NCBI GenBank assembly: GCA_013076295.1
Contig: RQOL01000718.1
Location: 4,810,081-4,874,080 of the forward strand
Direction of reading: 5' to 3'
Source: Sanderia malayensis
Lineage: Eukaryota > Cnidaria > Scyphozoa > Semaeostomeae > Pelagiidae
DNA length: 64,000 nucleotides
The position numbers and the translations under genes are program-made. The notes beneath the pieces are model-generated. The model worked only from the letters and a program-made list of their open reading frames with translations. It made no database searches and had not been told where the DNA came from. Below, one piece after another: positions 55,839 through 64,000 of this stretch (the first letter of the stretch is position 1; every line of letters begins with the position of its first letter).

Positions 55839-58800
55839 ATGAAGTGCAGTGTCTGTATCTGCAACTCGAAAGTGCTGGACTTGTTCCTGTTCTGCCATTC
55901 GTGTGGCAGCTCCTTGAAAGATCGTCATATAAGCAGAGAATTTAATCTTGGCAGCGCATCAAACTCAAGGGAATTAAATTCCACGCAAATGGCATCAGAT
56001 GGTGCAGCAAATGCTGCCATAGTAGGCCCATCTTTTCCAGCCGCACCTCAACTGCCAGTGCACCCACTACAGCTTCCCAGATTTGAGGGCTTTCGAAAGC
56101 GTGGGTCAGCCGAGCGCACTGGTGGTTTGAAGAGGAAGAAACCAATTCAGCCAAACGAAGTCATGATAAATATTGGTATAATGAAGAACTGCGATGGCAC
56201 TTTGTCAGCAGTCAAAGGGAAGACAATGTCCTTACGAGTTACCACCACCATAAGGAAAGTCCAACTGTTGACAATGGGCATGGATAAACATGGAGGTCAT
56301 GATCAAAATTTCAATCGTTTTAGTGATTACACAATTGTGTATCCAGATGGCAGAGAAATTCTCACAATTCCTGGCAAACCTGCGGAATCGTTTCAACTTG
56401 ATAGGTACAAGGAGGAGGGTGGAAAGCCTTACAATCGCATAACATTATTTCTAGTGGGGAGAAATGAATTAGAAATTGTTAGTGAAGAAGAGCAGACAGA
56501 TACAGAGACATACACTAAATCATCCATCCAAAGTTTCACAATTGGATCTAACTAGCCGGTGGAGCTTGCGTTTGCTCGCTTCCCGGAGGGCGCAAGTTAA
56601 AAAAACTTAATGTGATTAGCGCACTTTGTGCGCTGCATTCCCTAACGCTCATGCCTCTTTCAACCCCACGTACCATGGGTTAGCTCGCTACGCTTACCTG
56701 TGGTTGGCGGACTTCGTGCGCTGCATTCGCTACTGCTCATGCCTCTGCCTACTCCTCTAACAACAGTTTGGCTCGCTCCGCTCGCCTGATAATCACATAC
56801 CAGAACTTGTTTTTAAAACTTTGACTTTGTTTACATTAGGCCTAAGCGTCACAGTATGCCGAAGCAACAATGGCGGTCCTACAAAAACTAAAACTATCTT
56901 GCTCAAAAAACAAAACAAAGCTATCACCTGTGTTCTCAATTGTCTCCTGTAATTTTCCAGAGGTCTCTCAAACAATTAGCAAGTCTTTACAAAGATAATA
57001 CAGGTCGTAAAACATTTTGAAAGGCGCCCAGTTATCCTTTGTGTTGAAAACAAAAACACGCATCTTCTCCAAAAGTACCTGCTGTTCAACGCGAGGGCTA
57101 ATTTGCATGATAACGAAAAACGCGTGACTGTTCATGTGAAGATGCGAAAGAGCCAATGAAATTGCAGCAAAAGGCGAAACGTGTCACCTCAACAGCGAAT
57201 ACTTTGCTCGAAAATGGAGTTTGCGATGATAGGCAATTAGGTGAACTTTAACAAAGAATTTCCTAACCTTTTAGTCAAAACTGTAAGCTCTCATATAGAT
57301 AACTTTCTGGTTCAGCCGGCCAGGAACAGCTCACTTAAAAATAGGGCAGATTAAGGGCCTCAGAAAAAAGCCTTTATGGATATCTCTATGGATACCTCTA
57401 TGTGTTCCCAATTATTTCCTGCAACTCCCCAGGGGTCTTTGAAACAATTAGCAGCTCTTTACAAAGATAATTCAGCTCGTAAACCAGTTTGAAAGGCGCC
57501 CTTTGTGTGCAAAACAACAACACGCGTCATCTCCAAAAGTACCTGCTGCAGCCGAGGGCGAGTAACTAAAAACGATCAACAACACACGTGGGTCGCTTGA
57601 AAAGAGCCAATCAAATTGCAGCAAAAGACCAAACGGGACACATGAAGAGCGAACGCTTTCTTCGAAATTGGGGTTCGTGACGCAAATTTTGAAGTTTCGC
57701 CAGCGTAAACTGTCATTTTTTCGTGATAGCCAATTGGGTGAACTTTAACAAAGAGTTTCCTAATCTTTTAGTCGAAGCTGTCAGCTGTCATATAGATAAC
57801 TTTCTGGTTCAGCCGGCAAGGAACAGCTCACTTAAAAATAGGGCAGATTAAGGGCCTCAGAAAAAAACCTTTATGAATACCTCGTTCGCCGTTTTGGCCC
57901 ATTGTTTTGAGGCGTTCGACCTGTTGTTTTGGGTCGAATCTATTGTTTCTGGCAAGGAAAGTGCGTCATCACGTGACTCCGCAGAATATATATATTAGAT
58001 ATTAAAACTTTACGGGATATTTTTCCACATTTACAAGAACAGGTGCTAACTATGGCAGCGAATGCAAAAGATTCCCTTGAAGATGCCGGAAATGTTTTGC
58101 TAAATAGCAAAACTTCCCTTGATGATGCTTATGCATCGTTGATAGATGAGGCTAGCAGTGACATCTATGCTTCTGAACACCAATATTTAGAAAGAGATGG
58201 TACCTATACCGATTCATCAAGCTCCTTCTCAATTGATGAAACCATGAAAAAGAAATTATATGCTCTCAAAGCCTCAGAGTTGAAGCCAGATGGCTATTTG
58301 CGCCTGAAAGTAAGAAGAAGTTCAGTTTGGGAGGATACAATGTTCAAATTAAGTCAGATCAAACCAGCTAATTTTCAAAGGGCAGTAAAAGTGCAATTTA
58401 TGAGGGAACCTGCCATTGACCAAGGTGGGCCAGTCGTGAATTTTTCAGCATTCCAAACACAGCTGCCAAACGAAAGATTATATCAAATGGAGTTTTCAGA
58501 CATGATGTATCTTTGCTCCAGCAAAAGCAATATTTTTTGTATGGCCAGCTTACAGGACTAGGCCTTTTGCAAGGGTCGCCAGGACCCAAATACTTTCAGA
58601 AAAGTGTTGTAGATTATGTTTTATACAGGGACATTGGCAGGATTAACCCAACAATAGATGAAATTCCTGATATGGAAGTTAGTCAAGTTTTAGCAGCGCT
58701 TGCAAAGATAGAAGATGAAAATGAATTCAAGAAGAAAGCAAGTTTTAAGTGTGATTTCAGATTTGATGCTGGATACTCCAAGGCTTTGATAACAATTGAA

Positions 58801-59362
58801 GATAAAGAAGATTTTCTCAAGTGCATTTCACTTCATTATACAGTGCTGTCAGCCATTTACGAACTAAATCAATTTATTGAAGGGCTGAAATCTTTCAATA
58901 TCTATGGTGCAGTTTGTGAGTGCCCAGAAATTTTCAGAAAGGTTTTCCAAACAAGCAGTGGCCTCACAGCTGAGGTTGTTGATTCAGTTTTCCAGTCAAT
59001 TTTCAGTCCAAAAGGAAGCAATAGATGTCCAGTTGAGGAGCAGATAGTTTTCAATTTCAACCAATATCTGGAAGATGTGGAAAAGGGTGCTGTCAAGGTA
59101 ACAGTATCGGAAGAAGAGGTCACAATTCCACTTAAAAACATCTTGCAGTTTGTGACTGGGTCAGAAGAGATTCCTGCTATTGGCTTCAGTCTAAGGCCAA
59201 CCAAAAGTTTTTGCATAAAGTAGAAACACCACGGAAGCTAAGTGTTAGCACTTGTGCTAATTTCCTCACTTTGCCTGTTGCTGGCATAGCAGAATACAAA
59301 AATTTTTCAGATGAGTCTTCATTTTGCATGATGAATTCTCCTGGCTTTGGCTCAATCTAATT
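55839..59362 (+). pseudogene. HECT-type E3 ubiquitin ligase-like gene, split by element A
   Basis: The ATG at 55839 opens MKCSVCICNSKVL with a zinc ribbon (CxxC...FCHSCG), then a basic linker and a conserved N-terminal domain (VMINIGIMKNCDG, YTIVYPDGREIL, GKPYNRITLFLVG) to about 56546. After element A the reading resumes IKTLRDIFPHLQEQVL and EDAGNVLLNS, a CUE/UBA-like ubiquitin-binding helix set (58001-58110). The HECT domain follows: LKVRRSSVWEDTMFKL, PAIDQGGPV, then, after a frameshift near 58513, GLGLLQGSPGPKYF and EEIPAIGFSLRPT. A second frameshift near 59210 leads to STCANFLTLPVAG with the catalytic Cys (59253-59255) and MMNSPGFGSI, TAA. The sequence keeps the catalytic Cys but carries two frameshifts and the insertion, so it is probably dead. 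Confidence 0.8.
56547..57998 (+). mobile_element. Element A, copy 3, inside the HECT gene
   Basis: It starts TCTAACTAGCCGGTGGAGC and ends CGCAGAATATATATATTAG, the same ends as copy 1. The array is short (two units, at about 56618 and 56708). The middle block is duplicated: 56900-57385 is repeated at 57405-57885, including CTTTCTGGTTCAGCCGGC in each. The right block (57885-57998) has TTCGCCGTTTTGGCCCATTG and ATCACGTGAC. It interrupts an otherwise continuous exon; removing 1454 bp (for example 56547-58000) would restore the frame. Confidence 0.82.
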
Positions 59363-59369
59363 GAAATCA

Positions 59370-60240
59370 TACCACAGGGTTTCCCAAAAAATTGTGCCCA
59401 GTTTGCATGGCTGCTGTGGAAGAGTTGTAGCTTCAATTATCTTGATTTTTTATAAAGTAGCATAGCACAGGCTTCAACATAGAGTTTGAAACCTTGTCTG
59501 AATCAGTCTGGCAAGAGGTTACTGATTTATGGAAGGTAAAAGGCAAAATAAACGATTGAAAAATAGCGTTTCTTTTGCTCTGCAGCAATTTCAAAAGCAG
59601 GTAATGTTTGAAAGGAAGGATTCTAACATCATATTAGGAGTTTTTTCATTTTAAAAGGCTTGACAGCGCTGTATTATGTTATAGATAAAAGCAATATAAA
59701 ACCTTTTACGAATTCACTAATTTCAAAATTCAGTAGGCTTAATTTGAAGACAAGAATGCTTTCTTGGAAGTTTACTAAATGTTGACATTGCTGGGAGACA
59801 ATGGAATTGCTTATTTGAAGCAAGTTAAAGTTTGACCACTGTGCAATCCAATGTTTTGGGAAATCCTGGAGATATTTCAAGAGACATTGAATTTCAGTTT
59901 TTAGTTTTTAGTTTTATGTTTCTAGTTTTTTAATCTCACTGCAGACGAAAGCTATCAATGTTTTTAAAAATCTTTAAAATTCAAGATTCATTTAAAATTA
60001 AAATTAATCTGCAGTCATCATGATAGAATGCTTTTTGTCTTGTTTAAGGAATTTGCAGTATATATTCCACGCAATGCAAACTATGTGAAAGTTAACATGC
60101 ATTTTGTGCACAAGGCTGTACTGTAGTTTGTAGTTTTGTTATGCAGGTAAGGAAACTGGAATATCGAATTTCGGTGTGGACTTTTCTTAGTTCGTTTTTT
60201 CTTTGTAAAAACCCCATCCATCATTCACTCCAAGACTTTC
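59370..60240. other. No gene seen, AT-rich
   Basis: Only short open frames and no motif recognised; probably the 3' flank of the HECT gene. Confidence 0.4.
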
Positions 60241-60510
60241 TTAGGAATGCCCACATCCTTCGATCCGTTGATTGGAGTGAGACAAACCATAACGGTGGGC
60301 TTTTAAACCAGGGAGCATGTCATTGCCGTATCTTCTGGGAAAGCATTGAGTAGTGGCCATTAAACCATTCTCAGTACCTCTGTCTGTGCGCACAAGCATT
60401 GAACAACCTTCAACCCTTTTAACTGTATCCAAAAAGAGACGTCCGGTAACCTTAGGATTGTTATTACTCTTTTCTAATGCCAGCCAGAGGGCCATAGGGC
60501 TTTAATTTAT
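60241..60510 (-). pseudogene. Fragment of a second integrase-core transposase
   Basis: The minus strand reads MALWLALEKSNNNPKVTG, then LVRTDRGTENGLMATTQ and HRYGLSHSNQRIEG. It aligns with LNVTKSNNDPRIIG, LVRTDRGTENGLLATTQ and HRYGSSHSNQRIEA in the transposase at 49.5-50.6 kb. The second Asp and the Glu are present but both ends are missing. No TACGG ends are visible nearby. Confidence 0.85.
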
Positions 60511-60574
60511 TAGTCCAGTAGTGGAAGGGGGAGAATCACCACCCAGAGAGGGAGTTTATGCCACTAGGTGCACT

Positions 60575-60870
60575 TTGTCAATTCGGGGGCGTAGATTCCG
60601 AATTTCGATGTTATTCAGTCATATTGGGGGCCGTTTGCATGATATGGGGGGCATTTGTACCCAAAAATAGGGGCAATGATGCAATCCTGAAAAAACATGC
60701 GACACATCAAACTAATTCACAAAATTATACGTTTTTATCAATTCGAGGGCGTAGATTTCGAATTTGGATGCTATTCAATCACTCCAGGGGCCATTGGTTA
60801 GATATGGGGGCATTTTTACCCCAAAATGGGGGTAATGATGCAATACTGAAAAACATCGAAATACACAAAA
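60575..60870 (+). repeat. Tandem duplication, unit about 157 bp
   Basis: TCAATTCGGGGGCGTAGATT at about 60578 recurs as TCAATTCGAGGGCGTAGATT at about 60738, each followed by an ATTCA(G/A)TCA..GGGGCC(G/A)TT stretch and GGGG(C/T)AATGATGCAAT. Two diverged copies; no coding sequence. Confidence 0.8.
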
Positions 60871-61027
60871 TTATACATATTTTATCAATTACATATTTTA
60901 GGTACTTTATAGTAAAAAGTACCAAAGATCATCATACGGAGTCTAGCTAAAATGTCTTCAATAGTACTAATGTCGATATCGCAAAGAGAGAAAGGAAATT
61001 GCAACTCACTTTTCAGGTACGCTTGTC

Positions 61028-63580
61028 CTAGAAATCAGTGTCTGAATCACTACAATCGGAGTCGTCAACATCGATTGGAAAATCATCGTTTCCAGCATCA
61101 TTGCCTGGTGTTACCAACAACTCTGTGATATCCTCCGGGTATGGTTCTTCAATCCAGTCTATACTCAGATCTGGAAGCCATCCATGATTCGTAGGGGTGT
61201 CAAGATTCATCATTGGTCGATATGCACTCCGCCACATGTAAGCAATATAGTTGGATCGCCGACTATGTTTTGCAAGGCTGCTTTGGCAGGGTGGGAGGAG
61301 TGACAAATCTACAATTTTTTTCTTGTTCTCAAATCTTTCCCAGAAGATTTTTTTCCTTGCGTCGTTTACCGAGTCAAGCCTTGCCTCTCCGAAAATAACA
61401 CAAACAAATTTTTCAAGCTCTTGTAGCTGATGATGATCCAATTCCATTTGTGTTCCCAAACTGCTAAAAACTTCCAGAAATATGTCACTGTCTTTTATGT
61501 GTTTCCAGCACAGTTGCTTACCTTTTCGAAGCATACTGGACACATAGTCATTACCTGAAAATGCGTGCATTCCAAGTAATGCACTTCTTTGTATGTCACT
61601 CAGTCCAGACTGACGGAGGTCAAGGTATTTGCGACTCTTTCCTGTACCGTTGTCAATCATAACATGCAGATTGAAAGGCATTGCTAGAAGAATTACTGGA
61701 ATATCAGTATCTCCAGAAGATGAACGTACCACGCATACTGAGTCCTCTCCAAATTGCTCCTCCGCGTGCTTGGCAAGGTATGCAATCTTGGTGTCAGCTT
61801 CTTCATGATCTGTAGCTAGTCCTTCAACAATAAAGTTTCCATTTCCAGATATTCTTCGACAACGCCCTCCCCTAGCAACATAAATAATGCGTTCTCCCAC
61901 TTCAGCAGCAATATCAACCCATACATCTTCCAGTAGCTCGAACATTCTTTCTTTGTTTTCTCCATTGGAAAGAAACTTTTTAAAATCGGACGGTATTCTG
62001 ATATCAGGAGTTTTGATAATGAACTTGTCTCCTTCTCCGCGAAGACGTCTTTCTGCATCCTTGATTGAATCTTTCCTATATGTATCGCAAGCTATATAGA
62101 CGATCTTGAATGTATTTGGGACTTCTTTTATGACTTTCTTGGCAAGCTCTCGAAATGTATTCGGGGGTTTCACTGTGCTTCTAATGGTTGCAGCTAAGTC
62201 CAGAATGTAGCATTGTGGTCTCATATCACTTTGGTCTAATGTGATGTTATCAACCTCCATTGAGGAAAGTGCAATGGGGAATACTTTGCTCTTTGCAGTT
62301 TTACGTCTGGTTCCATCAGATGTCGCCAAGCATAAAGGCACTGGTGAAAGGGAGTATTGAAGGGCTTTATTGATATCCACTGACCCTTGCATCTCTTGCG
62401 ATTTTGCAGCAAGAAGACCCAGTATGTCACGTTGTATAACGACGTCCTGCTCTCTTGCCTTACTCTTTACTTTTACTTTCGACTGAACGCTTTGATCTAA
62501 AAAACTTTTCCATGGAGCACGCTTGATTGGATCAAAGAAAAGCTGCTTGTTTTCAGTGGTGGGATCCATTCTGATGGAAAAATCATCCCTCATTTTAGTG
62601 CCACGTTCTTCCACATTAAGAAGGCAGTCCGCGATATCATCCTTTACAGGACATCCCGATGCTAAATTGTACAATTTGTCTGGATCAAGATCGTCACTGA
62701 ATGGATTTATGAAGTCTTCCTTTAATACTTTCATAATCTTTTGCACTTTACCTTCGGATTTCATTATTTCACTCTCACGAAGACACTTTCTTGGATTTGT
62801 CGAGGTTTTATCTAGGCCAGTTTGATTTCTGATGGCATTTACATATTGTGCTGCGAAGGGTCTTGAAAGTACCCATTTGTTGTATGTATTAGTCTGAGTT
62901 GCAAAGTTCTTAATACCACCCGCAGTTTTGGAACTTCTCATAAACGTCTGTTCACCCGAACCATCGATTGATTGTCCAATGTTGGAGGTATTGCGGCACA
63001 CAGATATACTTTTTTCTTCCAACTCTGACCTTGCACCTGGGTGTGTCTCTTCTAAGCATTGCAATTGACGGCAGTAGTATGCTCCGTATCTGGAATATGT
63101 TTGTTTATTCGTTGAAAAACAAACCGCTATTGAATCTTGCCAGCATTGAAGACGGCAGTCGAAATCGTTAATGTTGACAGCATAATGTAGTTTTTGTTGT
63201 CGATCCACAGCATTGACATAGCTCATCCAAAATTGCGGTGTCTTTCCTTTTTTTCCTTGCAAACACAGTTGCTTTAATTCGCTGTACTTTGATTCCTGTT
63301 CTTTGAACCCGCTATCACCGAAAATCGCTTCGCAATCGGCCCCGCTCTGTATTCCTTTACTTGCTTGTGTCAGCAATTGCTCTCGGCTTTCCTCAAGAAA
63401 TGTCTCAACAAACAATCTCTCAATTGCCTCCGCAAAACTTTCATGTATTGTCCAACTGCGGTTGTAATGCTTTCTGGTCAGTACTCCCTTAATTCCACCT
63501 GATGTACACAGCCCGGACTCGTAAACTATCTCCTCGAAACCGCTGCCTTGGATCGGGTTTCTGATGACTTTTGCTTCCAT
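61028..63580 (-). CDS. PIN/FEN1-like nuclease family protein, 850 residues
   Basis: A single uninterrupted exon from ATG 63580 to the stop at 61028-61030. Residues about 12-225 match the domain in the broken gene at 19.4-20.4 kb (KHYNR, YSRYGAYYCRQL, GGI). Residues about 455-690 show acidic residues in FEN1 order: D461 (YILDLAAT), D499 (YIACDTYRK, followed by basic IKDAERRLRG), E593/E594 and D596 (DHEEADTK), D624 and D626 (SSGDTDI) and D678 (FSGNDYVSS). Human FEN1 has D34, D86, E158/E160, D179/D181 and D233; the last gap is 54 in both. A metal-dependent structure-specific nuclease is therefore plausible. The C-terminus is very acidic. The family is multi-copy in invertebrates and uncharacterised as far as I know. 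Compared with the fossil, N-terminal blocks (VGL.IH, IDN.DF) are absent; they may be exons beyond the window or lost. No signal peptide seen. Confidence 0.8.
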   Translation of the reverse strand: MEAKVIRNPIQGSGFEEIVYESGLCTSGGIKGVLTRKHYNRSWTIHESFAEAIERLFVETFLEESREQLLTQASKGIQSGADCEAIFGDSGFKEQESKYSELKQLCLQGKKGKTPQFWMSYVNAVDRQQKLHYAVNINDFDCRLQCWQDSIAVCFSTNKQTYSRYGAYYCRQLQCLEETHPGARSELEEKSISVCRNTSNIGQSIDGSGEQTFMRSSKTAGGIKNFATQTNTYNKWVLSRPFAAQYVNAIRNQTGLDKTSTNPRKCLRESEIMKSEGKVQKIMKVLKEDFINPFSDDLDPDKLYNLASGCPVKDDIADCLLNVEERGTKMRDDFSIRMDPTTENKQLFFDPIKRAPWKSFLDQSVQSKVKVKSKAREQDVVIQRDILGLLAAKSQEMQGSVDINKALQYSLSPVPLCLATSDGTRRKTAKSKVFPIALSSMEVDNITLDQSDMRPQCYILDLAATIRSTVKPPNTFRELAKKVIKEVPNTFKIVYIACDTYRKDSIKDAERRLRGEGDKFIIKTPDIRIPSDFKKFLSNGENKERMFELLEDVWVDIAAEVGERIIYVARGGRCRRISGNGNFIVEGLATDHEEADTKIAYLAKHAEEQFGEDSVCVVRSSSGDTDIPVILLAMPFNLHVMIDNGTGKSRKYLDLRQSGLSDIQRSALLGMHAFSGNDYVSSMLRKGKQLCWKHIKDSDIFLEVFSSLGTQMELDHHQLQELEKFVCVIFGEARLDSVNDARKKIFWERFENKKKIVDLSLLPPCQSSLAKHSRRSNYIAYMWRSAYRPMMNLDTPTNHGWLPDLSIDWIEEPYPEDITELLVTPGNDAGNDDFPIDVDDSDCSDSDTDF

Positions 63581-63589
63581 TGGGAACTA

Positions 63590-64000
63590 CTGACGCTGGG
63601 CCAGAGAGGGTACCAATCAAATTTAACCACAACTGGTGAATGCAAAGATACATGAAAAAAAAAACCATGATAAGAAAAGGCATGAAAAATGATAATATAT
63701 ATTTCATGGAAAGATTGTTTATTAATGGGTTATAATGAAGACGACATCTTTCTTACCCAAAAACGCTTTTTTTGTACGGCTTTCTTTCTAAAAGGGTTTT
63801 TTTCTTTCGTAAAAGAGCAATTATTAAAAATAATTGACCTTGCATAACAAGCTTTTGAATCTGTTCTTCCTCCATTTTACAATTTACCGCCAAAAAATTG
63901 ATTTCCTACGTTTTCTGCCAGCAATGGTCTGCGACAGTCGGCGATGAATTACAAATGAAAACTGGCTTGTCTGCGATCATTGCAGACGTTGGTGTGCCAC
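63590..64000. other. Upstream of the 850-residue gene, no gene seen
   Basis: AT-rich. It would hold the promoter or a preceding intron of the minus-strand gene. CTGGCCCAG at about 63600 (minus) could be a splice acceptor, but this is weak. Confidence 0.35.

Overview
The window is AT-rich animal DNA with GT..AG introns, non-LTR retrotransposons, DNA transposons, a Helitron, minisatellites and multi-copy protein families. The repeat families (a GCGCTCGC-rich element, AATAAA-GCCCCC phrases) and gene families (HECT ligases with a zinc-ribbon N-terminus, KDZ transposases, PIN-like nucleases, homeobox-plus-HMG-like proteins) suggest a cnidarian, probably a coral or sea anemone. That assignment is an inference. 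No rRNA, tRNA or CRISPR is supported, and no ordinary housekeeping gene was recognised.

Layout. 1-7.95 kb: two diverged copies of one repeat unit. The first holds a 5'-truncated LINE (279-3249) with a visible 7-bp target duplication; the second keeps the empty site and instead carries a GCGCTCGC-rich element. 8.4-13.6 kb: an intron-containing Helitron Rep/helicase gene with frameshifts. 14.3-16.2 kb: no gene seen. 16.2-17.1 kb: an inverted, rearranged copy of the GCGCTCGC element. 17.2-29.15 kb (minus strand): one large gene of a PIN/FEN1-like nuclease family, broken by an antisense LINE (20.77-25.73 kb) and by a foldback DNA element with about 474-bp arms (25.78-28.29 kb). 30.7-31.5 kb: a broken zinc-finger-like fragment and a solo transposon end. 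32.3-40.0 kb (plus): an intron-rich KDZ transposase-like gene that keeps its core motifs. 40.7-41.4 kb: a 74-bp minisatellite. 42.8-45.0 kb (plus): a pseudokinase. 45.2-46.06 kb (minus): an unrecognised exon fused in frame to LINE sequence. 47.8-54.5 kb (minus): a homeobox-like plus HMG-like gene whose last intron holds a 2.67-kb integrase-type transposon (48241-50911) with a 6-bp target duplication. 55.1-55.6 kb (minus): two further exons. 55.84-59.36 kb (plus): a HECT-type ubiquitin ligase gene split by another GCGCTCGC element. 60.2-60.5 kb: a second integrase fragment. 61.0-63.6 kb (minus): an uninterrupted 850-residue member of the PIN/FEN1-like family.

How they relate. The two PIN-like genes at either end align along several hundred residues. 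One is intact and keeps a full set of acidic residues in FEN1 order; the other is a fossil whose pieces can be put back in order because the insertions are recognisable. Several transposons sit inside host-like genes (nuclease, HECT, homeobox/HMG), so insertion order can be read. The best candidates for an under-described system are the PIN-like nuclease family and the intron-rich KDZ gene.
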